DNA from: Sideroxydans sp. CL21
GTDB taxonomy: Bacteria > Pseudomonadota > Gammaproteobacteria > Burkholderiales > Gallionellaceae
Direction of reading: 5' to 3'
Length of the DNA stretch: 64,000 nt
Assembly: GCF_902459525.1 (NCBI RefSeq)
Contig: NZ_LR699166.1
Location: forward strand, 1,314,501-1,378,500
The position numbers and the translations under genes are program-made. This document shows positions 1 to 8,829 of the stretch, in pieces; position 1 is the first letter of the stretch; each line of letters starts with the position of its first letter. The notes under the pieces were generated by a model. The model did not search any database. It saw only the letters and a list, made by a program, of their open reading frames with translations, and had not been told where the DNA came from.

Positions 1-617
1 AAGGCACGGTGGCGCAGCGCGTGGCGACGGCGCTGGGCATGCATTATCTCGACAGCGGCGCCTTGTATCGTTTGCTCGGGCTGGCAGCACAAAAGCGCGG
101 CATCGCGCTGGAAGCAGAAGATCAACTGGCGGAACTGGCCGGACAGGTTGATATCCGCTTTGAGGGTGAGGATATTTGGCTGGATGGAGCAAAAGTGGGC
201 GACGAATTGCGCACCGAGGAAGCAGGGTCTGCGGCCTCTAAAATCGCAGCCTTGCCCAAGGTGCGTGCGGCGTTGCTGGACAAGCAGCGTGCCTTCCGGC
301 GCGCACCGGGGCTGGTGGCTGACGGACGCGACATGGCGTCAGTGGTATTCCCGGATTCGGCGTTGAAGATATTTTTGACCGCGAGTGCCGAAGCGCGGGC
401 CGAGCGCAGATATAAACAGTTGAAAGAAAAAGGGATGAGTGCTAATATCGCCGCCCTTTTGCAAGATATACAGGCGCGCGACAAGCGGGATACACAGCGT
501 AGCGTGGCCCCTTTGCAACAGGCGCAAGGTGCGAGCTTGCTGGATACGACTCCTCTGAACATCGAGCAGGCGGTTCAGGAAGTGCTTAGCCGCTACCGTG
601 CGTTGGAGTCCAAATAG
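1..617 (+). CDS. cmk: Cytidylate kinase, 5' end cut by window
   Basis: Phosphorylates CMP and dCMP to the diphosphates with ATP in the cytoplasm. The frame is open from base 3 (Gly-Thr-Val-Ala-Gln-Arg). This matches the residues just after the P-loop of Cmk, so about 20 N-terminal residues and the start codon lie outside the window. Visible family motifs are LDSGALYR near the new N-terminus, DGRD followed by VVFPD in the middle (the usual GT after DGRD-I is here MAS), and the C-terminal arginine-rich RD...R...PL region that binds nucleotide. About 204 residues remain of a usual 220-230. It lies 67 bases before rpsA, the standard cmk-rpsA pairing in proteobacteria. Confidence 0.95.
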   Translation, partial: GTVAQRVATALGMHYLDSGALYRLLGLAAQKRGIALEAEDQLAELAGQVDIRFEGEDIWLDGAKVGDELRTEEAGSAASKIAALPKVRAALLDKQRAFRRAPGLVADGRDMASVVFPDSALKIFLTASAEARAERRYKQLKEKGMSANIAALLQDIQARDKRDTQRSVAPLQQAQGASLLDTTPLNIEQAVQEVLSRYRALESK

Positions 618-684
618 AGCCTTTCTGTTTGGGTTGATTAACTAACCCCCGCTTATCACGGGATTGTCCTCAAGGTATACCAAA

Positions 685-2394
685 ATGACTGCAGTTGCTG
701 AAATGGAAAATTTTGCATCAATGTTTGAAGAGAGCCTGAACCGCAAAGAAATGCGCGCAGGTGAATTGATTACGGCCCAAGTCGTTCGCGTCGAGCAGAA
801 CGTGGTTGTGGTTAATGCCGGATTGAAGTCCGAAAGTTTTATTCCCGTTGAAGAATTCAAAGACGCATCGGGCGCAATCGAAGTTAAGGCAGGTGATTTT
901 GTTACCGTCGCCATCGAATCCCTGGAAAACGGTTACGGCGAAACGCGCTTGTCGCGCGAGAAGGCTAAACGCCTGGCTGCCTGGATCGATCTGGAACAAG
1001 CAATGGAAGAAGGCCGCATCGTTGAAGGTTATGTCAGCGGCAAGGTCAAGGGCGGTCTGACTGCCATGGTGAACGGCATCCGCGCATTCCTGCCCGGTTC
1101 GCTGGTGGATACTCGTCCGGTCAAGGACACCACACCATACGAAAACAAGACGATGGAGTTGAAGGTTATCAAGCTGGATCGCAAGCGCAACAACGTGGTG
1201 GTTTCCCGCCGCGCTGTGCTGGAAGCGTCGCAAGGTGCCGATCGCGAGTCCCTGCTGGAGAACCTGAAGGAAGGCGCAATCGTCAAGGGTATCGTCAAGA
1301 ACATCACCGACTACGGTGCATTCGTTGACTTGGGCGGTATCGACGGCCTGTTGCACATCACCGACTTGGCATGGCGTCGCGTGAAGCATCCTTCCGAAGT
1401 TCTGACAGTTGGCGATGAAGTTGAAGCCAAGATCCTGAAGTTCGACCAGGAGAAGAATCGCGTTTCCCTGGGCATCAAGCAAATGGGCGACGATCCGTGG
1501 AATGGTCTGGCACGTCGCTACCCGCAAGGTACACGTCTGTTCGGCAAGGTGACCAACCTGACCGACTACGGTTCCTTCGTTGAGATCGAGCAAGGTATCG
1601 AAGGTCTGGTGCACGTTTCCGAAATGGACTGGACCAACAAGAACGTGCATCCGTCCAAGGTTGTAGCGCTGGGCGACGAAGTTGAAGTCATGATCCTTGA
1701 GATCGACGAAGCTCGCCGCCGTATCTCCCTGGGCATGAAGCAGTGCAAGTCCAATCCATGGGACGACTTCGCGCTCAACCACAAGAAGGGCGACAAAGTT
1801 AAGGGCGCGATCAAGTCCATCACCGACTTCGGCGTGTTCATCGGTCTGGAAGGTGGTATCGACGGTCTGGTGCATCTGTCCGACCTGTCCTGGTCTATCC
1901 CTGGCGAAGAAGCCGTGCGCAACTACAAGAAGGGCGACGAACTGGAAGCTCTGGTTCTGGCCATCGACGTTGAGCGCGAGCGCATTTCGCTGGGCGTGAA
2001 GCAACTGGAAGGTGATCCGTTCGGCGGCTTCGTGTCCTCCGGTCATGACAAGGGTGCAGTGGTTACCGGCGTGGTCAAATCGCTGGATGCCAAGGGCGCT
2101 GTAGTGATGCTTGAAGGGGATGTCGAGGCTTACCTGAAGGCATCCGAAGTTTCCGCCGACCGCGTGGAAGACATCCGCAACCACCTGAAAGAAGGCGATT
2201 CCGTCAAGGCCGTCATCATCAACGTGGATCGCAAGAACCGCGGCATCAACCTGTCGATCAAGGCTTTGGACAAGGCGGATACGGCAGCTGCGATGCAGAA
2301 GTTCGCTGCTGAGAACACCAGCACGGCCGGTACGACCAATCTGGGTGCGCTGCTCAAGGCGAAGCTGGATTCCAACAAGGCTGAAGCCCAGTAA
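685..2394 (+). CDS. rpsA: 30S ribosomal protein S1
   Basis: Binds mRNA on the small ribosomal subunit and promotes initiation on structured or weak-RBS messages. The protein is 569 residues, close to the 557 of E. coli S1. It has six successive S1 (OB-fold) repeats from about residue 21 to 520; repeats 3 to 6 are easy to see by their [20 protein letters not shown]-type starts and RISLG(V/M)KQ ends. I chose the ATG at 685 ([10 protein letters not shown]) because it gives the normal family N-terminus. An in-frame TTG at 664 would only add seven odd residues. A short AAGG lies about 10 bases upstream. It follows cmk and precedes ihfB by nine bases, so the three are probably co-transcribed. Codon use is strongly biased, as expected for a highly expressed gene. 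Confidence 0.98.
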   Translation: MTAVAEMENFASMFEESLNRKEMRAGELITAQVVRVEQNVVVVNAGLKSESFIPVEEFKDASGAIEVKAGDFVTVAIESLENGYGETRLSREKAKRLAAWIDLEQAMEEGRIVEGYVSGKVKGGLTAMVNGIRAFLPGSLVDTRPVKDTTPYENKTMELKVIKLDRKRNNVVVSRRAVLEASQGADRESLLENLKEGAIVKGIVKNITDYGAFVDLGGIDGLLHITDLAWRRVKHPSEVLTVGDEVEAKILKFDQEKNRVSLGIKQMGDDPWNGLARRYPQGTRLFGKVTNLTDYGSFVEIEQGIEGLVHVSEMDWTNKNVHPSKVVALGDEVEVMILEIDEARRRISLGMKQCKSNPWDDFALNHKKGDKVKGAIKSITDFGVFIGLEGGIDGLVHLSDLSWSIPGEEAVRNYKKGDELEALVLAIDVERERISLGVKQLEGDPFGGFVSSGHDKGAVVTGVVKSLDAKGAVVMLEGDVEAYLKASEVSADRVEDIRNHLKEGDSVKAVIINVDRKNRGINLSIKALDKADTAAAMQKFAAENTSTAGTTNLGALLKAKLDSNKAEAQ

Positions 2395-2403
2395 GGAGGA
2401 ACG

Positions 2404-2691
2404 ATGACCCGTTCTGATCTAATCGCCAGACTTGCGGAGCGTTATACGCAACTGCTCGGTAAGGATGCCGAGCTGGCAGTCAAAGTGATCCTCGATAGCA
2501 TGTCGGCGACCCTGTCGCGCGGTGGACGTATCGAGATTCGCGGATTCGGCAGTTTTGCCTTGAACTATCGTCCGCCGCGCTTGGGGCGCAACCCCAAGTC
2601 CGGCGACAAGGTTCAGGTGCCTGCCAAATACGTGCCTCACTTTAAAGCCGGGAAAGAACTGCGCGAACGGGTGGATTATCTTTCTGCCTGA
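2404..2691 (+). CDS. ihfB: Integration host factor subunit beta
   Basis: Nucleoid protein that pairs with IHF alpha and bends DNA sharply at specific sites, acting in replication, recombination and transcription. The 95-residue length and the HU/IHF fold are clear: the [10 protein letters not shown] core and the DNA-inserting beta arm with [12 protein letters not shown], including the proline that intercalates into the minor groove. The start is set by a strong AAGGAGG at 2394-2400 that overlaps the end of rpsA. It is the last gene of the cmk-rpsA-ihfB unit; a rho-independent terminator follows at 2712-2748. Confidence 0.97.
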   Translation: MTRSDLIARLAERYTQLLGKDAELAVKVILDSMSATLSRGGRIEIRGFGSFALNYRPPRLGRNPKSGDKVQVPAKYVPHFKAGKELRERVDYLSA

Positions 2692-2711
2692 TGTAGTTCG
2701 GAAGTAACTCG

Positions 2712-2748
2712 ATTGGCGGCCTGTCGCAAGATGTGCCGCCAATTTTTT
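2712..2748 (+). terminator. Rho-independent terminator after ihfB
   Basis: A perfect 9-bp stem (ATTGGCGGC at 2712-2720, GCCGCCAAT at 2735-2743) closes a 14-base loop and runs into six T residues at 2743-2748. Position and orientation fit the end of the cmk-rpsA-ihfB transcript. Confidence 0.85.
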
Positions 2749-2750
2749 AA

Positions 2751-2890
2751 GGGTGCCTCAAAAATCCAAATTTCGTCGCAATACTTACGTTACTCACAAA
2801 AAATTACTCCTTACATATCACGTATATGCTGCGTCGCAATTTTTTGTTCGCGCCTTGTCTTGCTTAGAACTTTGAATTTTTGAGGCATCC
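2751..2890. repeat. 140-bp palindromic (MITE-like) element with 20-bp terminal inverted repeats
   Basis: The ends at 2751-2770 and 2871-2890 are inverted copies of one another with two mismatches in 20 bases (core TGCCTCAAAAAT). Inside, a second, shorter symmetry is seen, with GTCGCAAT near both sides (about 2775-2782 and 2833-2840). No reading frame of note is present. Size, terminal repeats and lack of coding sequence fit a non-autonomous miniature element or a dispersed structured repeat. It separates the ihfB terminator from lapA. No other copy was noticed in this window. Confidence 0.6.
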
Positions 2891-2941
2891 TTTTCTGTTC
2901 ATGCTATCGTTGCGCACCGATTTAGAAGCGATAAAGTCATC

Positions 2942-3247
2942 ATGCGATACCTGATCTGGTCACTGCGTGCCGTGTTGTTCCTGCTGCTACTGGGCTTTGC
3001 GGTGAAGAACGACCAACCCGTCGTACTGCGATATTTTTTCGGCTATGAATGGCAGACTTCATTTGTCGTCGTGCTGCTGTGTTTTTTTGTGCTCGGTGTG
3101 TTCATCGGCCTTGTGGCAATGTTGGCCACGCTGCTTCGGCAACGCCGCGAACTCTCCGCGGTAAAACGTGAACTGCAGTTGAAAAACAAATTGTCCGAGA
3201 TCGATGCGCAGCGTTACCCCATCCAACCTCCCGAGATATTGAACTGA
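2942..3247 (+). CDS. lapA: LapA family lipopolysaccharide assembly protein
   Basis: Small inner-membrane protein of 101 residues with two hydrophobic segments (about residues 3-22 and 40-64) and a charged, coiled-coil-like cytoplasmic tail (RQRRELSAVKRELQLKNK). This is the LapA/DUF1049 layout. In E. coli LapA works with LapB in controlling LPS synthesis through LpxC turnover. Its stop overlaps the start of lapB (TGATG at 3245-3249), so the two are translationally coupled. The lapA-lapB-pyrF order is well conserved. Confidence 0.9.
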   Translation: MRYLIWSLRAVLFLLLLGFAVKNDQPVVLRYFFGYEWQTSFVVVLLCFFVLGVFIGLVAMLATLLRQRRELSAVKRELQLKNKLSEIDAQRYPIQPPEILN

Positions 3248-4422
3248 TGGATTTTGAACCCTGGATGTTGCTGGTGTTTCCCCTGTTTTTCGGCATGGGA
3301 TGGCTGGCAGCGCGTATCGATATAAAGGAATTGATCACGGAATCCAGCGCCTTGCCGCGCTCGTATTTCCAGGGACTGAATTTCCTGCTGAACGAACAGC
3401 AGGACCAGGCTATCGAAGCCTTCATCGAAGTAGTCAAGGTCGATCCGCAAACGGTCGAGTTGCACTTTGCGCTGGGCAGCCTGTTTCGACGTCGCGGAGA
3501 AGTGGATCGCGCTATCCGTATGCACCTCAATCTGGTTGAGCGGGCCGATTTGAGCGAAGACAAAAAACAGCAGGCCTTGTTCGAATTGGCGCAGGACTAT
3601 CTGAAAGCGGGCATTCTGGACAGGGCAGAAGAAGCTTTTCATAACTTGCATGGGACGCTGTATGAAAAGGAAGCGCTGGATTTCCTGCTGGAGATATACC
3701 AGAAAGAAAAGGACTGGCTCAAGTCCATCGATATCAGTCAGCGGCTGACCGCGCTGACCGGTGAGCCCCACGGCAAGGAAGCGGCCTTCTTTTTTTGCGA
3801 GCTTGCGGCAAGCGAGCTAACCGGCAAACAAACCGATGCGGCCATGGTACATCTGGAACAGGCGCTCAGCGTCAACCCGCAGAGCGTGCGCGCCAGCATC
3901 ATGCTGGGCGACATCGAGCTGGCGGCAGGCAATGTTTCGCGCGCCATCGAGACATGGAAGCACGTCGAACAGCAGGATGCGCAATATTTGCCACTGGTGG
4001 CCGAGCACGTGCTGCAAGCCTATCGCCAGAGCGGCGATGAAGCGGCAGGCGTGGCCTTGCTGCAGTCCTGGCTGCAAAAGTACCCTTCGCTGGACCTGAT
4101 GAACGTGTTGTTCAGCGTTCTCGTGCAGCGCGATGGGCCGGAAGCGGCTTATCTCATGGTGCGCAACGAACTGAAGCGAAATCCAACACTGCTGGGGCTG
4201 GATAAGTTGCTGGAAGCCCGGTTGCTGGATATTGCCGGCGAACGCCGAGCCGATCTTGTGCTGGTGAAGGACCTGATTTTCCAGCGTACGCGCGGGCTGG
4301 CCATGTATCGCTGCAAGCATTGCGGTTTCAAGGCACGTCAGTTCTATTGGCATTGCCCGGCCTGTCACAGCTGGGAGAGTTACTCGCCGAAGAGAAGCGA
4401 GGAGAACGGGGTGGCAATATGA
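3247..4422 (+). CDS. lapB: Lipopolysaccharide assembly protein LapB (TPR protein with rubredoxin-like zinc site)
   Basis: Regulates LPS synthesis in enterobacteria by adapting LpxC to FtsH and contacting the heptosyl/LPS machinery. The 391-residue protein has one N-terminal membrane anchor (about residues 5-20), a long series of TPR helices, and a C-terminal rubredoxin-like metal site with two CxxC pairs (CKHCGF and CPAC, near residues 356-376). All parts of the family are present and length is normal. It overlaps lapA upstream and pyrF downstream (ATGA at 4419-4422). Confidence 0.95.
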   Translation: MDFEPWMLLVFPLFFGMGWLAARIDIKELITESSALPRSYFQGLNFLLNEQQDQAIEAFIEVVKVDPQTVELHFALGSLFRRRGEVDRAIRMHLNLVERADLSEDKKQQALFELAQDYLKAGILDRAEEAFHNLHGTLYEKEALDFLLEIYQKEKDWLKSIDISQRLTALTGEPHGKEAAFFFCELAASELTGKQTDAAMVHLEQALSVNPQSVRASIMLGDIELAAGNVSRAIETWKHVEQQDAQYLPLVAEHVLQAYRQSGDEAAGVALLQSWLQKYPSLDLMNVLFSVLVQRDGPEAAYLMVRNELKRNPTLLGLDKLLEARLLDIAGERRADLVLVKDLIFQRTRGLAMYRCKHCGFKARQFYWHCPACHSWESYSPKRSEENGVAI

Positions 4423-5120
4423 GCGATGCGAAAATCATCGTTGCGCTTGATTATTCACAAGCCGCACCGGCGCTGGCTTTGGTAAAACATCTGGACCCGG
4501 CGTTGTGCCGCCTCAAGGTGGGCAAGGAATTATTTACTGCTGCCGGGCCGCAATTGGTCGAGAAACTGCAGAAGCGCGGCTTTGATGTATTCCTCGATCT
4601 TAAATTCCACGACATTCCCAACACAACGGCGCAAGCCTGCAAGGCTGCCGCAGCATTGGGTGTGTGGATGGTGAACGTGCATGCGCTGGGCGGCAAGCGC
4701 ATGCTGGAAGCGGCGTGCGAAGCACTGGCGAATGTCGAACATCGCCCGAAGCTGATCGCTGTCACCATTCTTACCAGCATGGCACAGGAAGATCTGCACG
4801 GCATCGGTATCAATGCCAGTGCGGCGCAGATGGTGCCGCTTCTGGCCGGCCTCGCGCGCGACAGCGGCCTGGATGGTGTAGTGTGTTCCGCGCTCGAAGC
4901 ACCTATGCTGCGTCAGCAATATGGCAAGGATTTCTGCCTGGTTACCCCGGGTATCCGCCCGGCCAATGCGGCTGCCGACGACCAGTCGCGCATCATGACG
5001 CCGCGCGCGGCACTGGAAAGCGGGGCGAGCTATCTGGTCATCGGACGCCCGATTACACAGGCGCCGGATCCGCTATTGGCTTTACAGGAAATCATTCGAG
5101 AGATAGGAGAGTTGGCATGA
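4419..5120 (+). CDS. pyrF: Orotidine 5'-phosphate decarboxylase
   Basis: Last step of UMP synthesis: decarboxylates OMP to UMP. The protein is 233 residues, normal for the short bacterial group. The catalytic tetrad region [11 protein letters not shown] is intact (Asp-Lys-x-x-Asp), and the C-terminal phosphate loop VTPGIRP and VIGRPIT are present. I took ATG 4419, which overlaps the lapB stop and follows GAGGAGAA; the longer open frame from 4320 lies wholly inside lapB. It overlaps rfaE1 by four bases. Confidence 0.97.
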   Translation: MSDAKIIVALDYSQAAPALALVKHLDPALCRLKVGKELFTAAGPQLVEKLQKRGFDVFLDLKFHDIPNTTAQACKAAAALGVWMVNVHALGGKRMLEAACEALANVEHRPKLIAVTILTSMAQEDLHGIGINASAAQMVPLLAGLARDSGLDGVVCSALEAPMLRQQYGKDFCLVTPGIRPANAAADDQSRIMTPRAALESGASYLVIGRPITQAPDPLLALQEIIREIGELA

Positions 5121-6055
5121 AGCTGCCATCGTTCGATAAGGCGCGGATATTGGTGGTCGGCGATGTGATGCTGGACCGTTACTGGTTCGGCGACGTGACA
5201 CGCATCTCGCCGGAAGCGCCGGTACCTGTATTGAAAGTGAGTCGTGTGGAAGAACGTCCCGGCGGCGCAGCCAATGTGGCCCGCAATATCGCATCGCTGG
5301 GGGCGCATTGCACTTTGCTGTCGGTGGTTGGCGCGGATGAGGCGGGGGATTGCCTGCAGCGATTGCTGACCGAGCAGGGCGGAGTCGAAGCAATGCTGCA
5401 TCGGGATGCCAGCATCTCGACTATTGTCAAACTGCGTGCCATTGCGCGGCAGCAACAATTGCTGCGCATCGATTTCGAAACGCCGCCCAGCCACGAGGTG
5501 TTGAATGCCAAGCTGGCAGATTTCCACACCAAGCTGCCGCTGGCCGATGTGGTGATCCTCTCGGACTACGGCAAGGGCGGACTGGCGCATATCGCCGAAA
5601 TGATCAAGTCGGCACGTGCGGCTGGCAAGCCGGTGCTGGTCGACCCCAAGGGCGATGACTATGCGCGCTATCAAGGCGCAACGTTGCTGACACCGAATCG
5701 CAGCGAGTTCCGGGAAGTGGCGGGAAACTGGAAGAGCGATGCAGAACTGAGCGCTAAAGCGCAAAAGCTGCGGACCGATTTGAAATTGGAAGCATTGCTG
5801 GTCACGCGCAGCGAAGAAGGCATGTCGCTGTTCCGCGAGCAGGATGTGTTGCACGAACCGACCCATGCGCGCGAAGTGTTTGATGTCAGCGGTGCGGGCG
5901 ATACCGTCATCGCCACGCTGGCGGTGATGCTGGCGAGCGGCGCCGACATGCCGGATGCCGTGCGCATCGCGAACCGTGCGGCGGGCGTTGTGGTGGGCAA
6001 GCTGGGCACGGCCGTTGTGTCGCGCGAAGAGATACTTCAGGATATGAAGAACTAG
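5117..6055 (+). CDS. rfaE1: D-glycero-beta-D-manno-heptose-7-phosphate kinase
   Basis: Phosphorylates heptose-7-phosphate at C1 in the ADP-heptose pathway for LPS inner core. The 312-residue protein is a PfkB-type sugar kinase: N-terminal GDVMLDRYW, substrate-binding [11 protein letters not shown] near residue 50, VDPKGDD and TPNRSEF in the middle, and the catalytic DVSGAGDT near residue 258. It holds only the kinase domain. The adenylyltransferase half present in enterobacterial HldE is absent, so RfaE2 must be encoded elsewhere. Start at ATG 5117 follows GATAGGAG and overlaps the pyrF stop. rfaD follows and gives the last step of the same pathway. Confidence 0.95.
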   Translation: MKLPSFDKARILVVGDVMLDRYWFGDVTRISPEAPVPVLKVSRVEERPGGAANVARNIASLGAHCTLLSVVGADEAGDCLQRLLTEQGGVEAMLHRDASISTIVKLRAIARQQQLLRIDFETPPSHEVLNAKLADFHTKLPLADVVILSDYGKGGLAHIAEMIKSARAAGKPVLVDPKGDDYARYQGATLLTPNRSEFREVAGNWKSDAELSAKAQKLRTDLKLEALLVTRSEEGMSLFREQDVLHEPTHAREVFDVSGAGDTVIATLAVMLASGADMPDAVRIANRAAGVVVGKLGTAVVSREEILQDMKN

Positions 6056-6067
6056 GATTCAGGATAC

Positions 6068-6122
6068 GGGATACAGGATACAGCAGAACTGCTTGTACCC
6101 TGCATCCTGTGTCCTGTATCCC
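6068..6122. repeat. Hairpin built of GGATACA repeats between rfaE1 and rfaD
   Basis: Bases 6068-6083 and 6107-6122 form a 16-bp inverted repeat with one mismatch around a 23-base loop. The arms are made of a heptamer-like GGATACA motif, and part of another copy lies just before (GGATTCAGGATAC). There is no T-run, so it is not a classic terminator. It sits in the only real gap of this part of the operon and may act as a processing or attenuation hairpin, or be a dispersed repeat. Confidence 0.5.
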
Positions 6123-6140
6123 GAAAACTGGGAGAAAAAC

Positions 6141-7142
6141 ATGTACTACGTAGTCACCGGCGCCGCTGGTTTTATCGGATCGAACCTGGTCAAGGCGCTG
6201 AACGAGCGCGGTGAGACCAACATCATCGCCGTCGATAACCTGGGGAACAATTCCGACAAGTTCAGGAATCTTGCCGATTGCGAGATCGCCGATTACCTGG
6301 ACAAGGAAGACTTCGTTGGACTCTTGCAGGACGGTTCCTTTGACGGCACCATTGCGGCGATATTGCATGAAGGCGCCTGCTCCGACACCATGGAACTCAA
6401 TGGCCGCTACATGATGGAGAACAATTACCGCTATTCGCTGGAAGTCCTGAATCACTGCCAGAACGAGGATGTTCCCTTTCTGTATGCCTCTTCCGCCTCG
6501 GTATACGGCGGCGGCGGAGTGTTCAAGGAGAGTCGCGAATTCGAGTCCCCGCTCAACGTCTATGCCTATTCAAAATTTCTGTTCGATCAGGTAGTGCGTC
6601 GTCGTTGGGCGCACCGCACATCCCAGATTGCCGGATTCCGCTACTTCAATGTGTATGGCCGGCGCGAGCAGCACAAGGGGCGCATGGCCTCGGTGGCCTA
6701 TCATTTCTTCAACCAGTACCGTGCTGACGGATTCGTGAAACTGTTCGAAGGGTGCGACGGTTATGAAAACGGCGGTCAGTTGCGCGATTTCGTCTCGGTG
6801 GAAGATGTGGTCAAGGTCAACATGTTCTTTCTCGATCACCCCAATAAATCCGGCATTTTCAATCTCGGTACGGGCAATGCGCAGAGCTTCAATGATGTGG
6901 CGGTAGCGACAATCAATACATTGCGTGCAGCGAAAAATGAAGCGGCATTATCGCTGGAGCAGATGCTTCAGCAACAACTCATTCGTTACATCCCTTTCCC
7001 GGATGCGTTGCGCGGCAAATATCAAAGCTACACACAGGCCGACATGGCTGCCCTGCGCGAGATTGGGTATACGCAACCTTTCCTGACCGTAGAGCAGGGT
7101 ACGGAGCGTTATGTGAATCAACTCTTGAAACAGTCAATCTGA
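6141..7142 (+). CDS. rfaD: ADP-L-glycero-D-manno-heptose 6-epimerase
   Basis: Converts ADP-D,D-heptose to ADP-L,D-heptose, the donor for the LPS inner core. The 333-residue protein is an extended short-chain dehydrogenase. It has the NADP-binding GAAGFIGSN at residue 7-15, the serine pair in [10 protein letters not shown], the catalytic YAYSK and the FNVYGRRE substrate loop. ATG 6141 follows GGAGAAAAAC and gives the exact family N-terminus. The longer open frame upstream runs through the hairpin repeat and is rejected. It is functionally paired with rfaE1 just upstream. Confidence 0.96.
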   Translation: MYYVVTGAAGFIGSNLVKALNERGETNIIAVDNLGNNSDKFRNLADCEIADYLDKEDFVGLLQDGSFDGTIAAILHEGACSDTMELNGRYMMENNYRYSLEVLNHCQNEDVPFLYASSASVYGGGGVFKESREFESPLNVYAYSKFLFDQVVRRRWAHRTSQIAGFRYFNVYGRREQHKGRMASVAYHFFNQYRADGFVKLFEGCDGYENGGQLRDFVSVEDVVKVNMFFLDHPNKSGIFNLGTGNAQSFNDVAVATINTLRAAKNEAALSLEQMLQQQLIRYIPFPDALRGKYQSYTQADMAALREIGYTQPFLTVEQGTERYVNQLLKQSI

Positions 7143-7203
7143 TATTGGCTGCAGCGTTTGTGTAATCTGGGGTAATTTTCGTTTACTTGAAAAGGAGAAA
7201 AGC

Positions 7204-7740
7204 ATGAAGAAGATTTTGTCATTACTGGTTTTGTTCTTTGCGTTTGCCAACATGGCATTCGCGGCAGTTAACCTGAACACGGCAACCAAGGAAGAGCTGG
7301 ACTCGGTCAAGGGCATAGGCCCGGCCAAAGCACAGGCAATCATCGACTATCGTACCAAGAACGGCTCGTTCAAGAGTGTGGACGATCTGAAGAACGTCAA
7401 AGGATTTGGCGACAAGACGGTGGCAAAGATGCGCTCTGAACTTTCAGTGAGCGGTGCCACAACGGTCAGCAAGGATGAAAAACCTGCAAAAACCGACAAC
7501 AAAATAACCAAGGGCGACAAGAAGGCCGACAAGGAAACCAAGGAAGTCGCAGCCAAAGAAGACAAGAAGGCCGATAAGAAGGCTGTAAAAGAAACCACGG
7601 ACTCTGCAGCCAAAGACGGTGCCAAGACAGACAAGAAAGCCGACAAGAAGGCGGCTGCCGAAGCCAAAAAAGCCGAGAAGGCAGCCAAGAAAGCCAAAAA
7701 GAAAGCAGATAAAGAAGCAAAGGATGCTGATAAAAAGTAA
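7204..7740 (+). CDS. comEA: ComEA-like helix-hairpin-helix protein with lysine-rich tail
   Basis: The 178-residue protein starts with a signal peptide (about residues 1-20, ending near AFAAV). A double helix-hairpin-helix domain follows (about residues 21-80) with the two hairpins [10 protein letters not shown] and NVKGFGDKT. This is the periplasmic DNA-binding unit of ComEA, which pulls incoming DNA through the outer membrane in natural competence. Residues 90 to 178 are a low-complexity tail of Lys, Ala, Asp and Glu with repeated KADKKA-type units, much like a histone H1 tail and unusual for the short betaproteobacterial ComEA. A good AAAAGGAG precedes the start. A terminator follows. Confidence 0.85.
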   Translation: MKKILSLLVLFFAFANMAFAAVNLNTATKEELDSVKGIGPAKAQAIIDYRTKNGSFKSVDDLKNVKGFGDKTVAKMRSELSVSGATTVSKDEKPAKTDNKITKGDKKADKETKEVAAKEDKKADKKAVKETTDSAAKDGAKTDKKADKKAAAEAKKAEKAAKKAKKKADKEAKDADKK

Positions 7741-7767
7741 GCAGCAAACTTGTGCATGTCAATTCAG

Positions 7768-7802
7768 CCCGTTCGGTGATGAGCCGAGCGGGTTTGTTTT
7801 TT
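7768..7802 (+). terminator. Rho-independent terminator after comEA
   Basis: Stem CCCGTTCGG (7768-7776) pairs with CCGAGCGGG (7784-7792) through nine positions including one G-U pair, with a 7-base loop and the T-rich run TTTGTTTTTT at 7793-7802. Confidence 0.85.
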
Positions 7803-8118
7803 GTAGAATCGATCAGGAATGGGCTTGCCTGGACTGGGTTGGTGTCGGCAATGCAGCCCATCGTGAAAATTCCGGGGCTATTGAAATCCGGAAGCCTTCC
7901 CTTCAGTCATCGCAGCCGGGCTGGAGTGCAACCTCCTGCTCAGGGCATAATTTGTTTGTATCTCTTTTTGTACAAAGAAGAAATTATGCCGATACAACGC
8001 AAGGCGAGTATGGGAACATCCTGCCAGGATAATTCTGTTGCTAATATCCAGCCATAAATTCTGAATAATCATCTGAATATACAGGAAGTGCTTTGTTTAC
8101 TATTAACGCATCACGAGT
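7803..8118. other. Intergenic stretch before the two-component genes
   Basis: No convincing gene. A 23-codon open frame starts at ATG 7987, but no clear ribosome site or homology supports it. The last 60 bases are AT-rich and probably hold the promoter of the response regulator gene; no consensus pair is clear enough to name. Confidence 0.4.
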
Positions 8119-8829
8119 ATGGATTCTATGGTCTCAATTCTAATAGTTGATGATGATGAACAAATTCGCCAGCTTTTGCGGGAATACCTTGCGGGCTTTG
8201 GCATGTCCGTCACCGGCGTAACCGACGGCGCTGCCATGGAAGAATCCCTGGCAAAGAACTCCTTCGATCTCGTCATTCTCGATCTGATGCTTCCCGGGGA
8301 AGACGGACTTTCGCTGTGCCGCAGCCTGCGTGTCAAATCGGACATTCCCATACTGATGCTGACCGCGCGCGGCGAAGCCATGGATCGGGTTGTCGGGCTT
8401 GAAGTGGGTGCGGACGACTACATCGTTAAGCCGTTCGAGCCGCGCGAACTGGTGGCCCGCATACAGTCGATACTGCGCAGGTCGCGTTCGGGTCGGGGAA
8501 GTTTGACGGAGAAAAAGGAAGCGGAGTTCATGGGGTGGCGGCTGGATTTGATCTTGCGCCAGCTTGTTTCTCCGGATCAGATCGTGATCCCGCTGTCCAA
8601 TGCGGAATTCCGCCTGCTTGCCGTGCTGGTCGAGCATCCCAACCGGGTGCTGACCAGGGAATTCCTGCTTGATGAGGCGCGGGGCAGAGGCATGGAGCTT
8701 TTTGACCGAAGCATAGATATATTGATTTCCCGGGTGAGGCAGAAACTCAATGACGATCCGCGCACACCGTCGCTGATCAAGACTGTTCGGGGCGAGGGGT
8801 ACTTGTTCGATACGAAGGAAACCCGATGA
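8119..8829 (+). CDS. OmpR-family response regulator
   Basis: DNA-binding regulator of 236 residues. The N-terminal receiver (about residues 4-118) has the acidic pair VDDDE, the phosphate-accepting aspartate in VILDLMLPGEDG near residue 57, a threonine in MLTAR and the lysine in VKPFEP. The C-terminal winged helix (about 140-232) ends with the usual RGEGYLF. A second ATG at 8128 is also possible, and neither start has a strong ribosome site. It overlaps its kinase by four bases (ATGA at 8826). The RND efflux operon that follows is the natural candidate target, as in many TCS-efflux loci. That link is an inference. Confidence 0.93.
   Translation: MDSMVSILIVDDDEQIRQLLREYLAGFGMSVTGVTDGAAMEESLAKNSFDLVILDLMLPGEDGLSLCRSLRVKSDIPILMLTARGEAMDRVVGLEVGADDYIVKPFEPRELVARIQSILRRSRSGRGSLTEKKEAEFMGWRLDLILRQLVSPDQIVIPLSNAEFRLLAVLVEHPNRVLTREFLLDEARGRGMELFDRSIDILISRVRQKLNDDPRTPSLIKTVRGEGYLFDTKETR

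Noticed and set aside
664-684. TTG start for rpsA seven codons upstream
   Set aside because: ATG 685 gives the family N-terminus and has AAGG upstream.
718-2184. Long minus-strand open frame opposite rpsA (488 codons)
   Set aside because: It is the shadow of a highly biased gene; no ribosome site, no known family, and rpsA is certain.
7987-8058. 23-codon frame before the response regulator
   Set aside because: Too short, with no evidence besides the ATG and stop.
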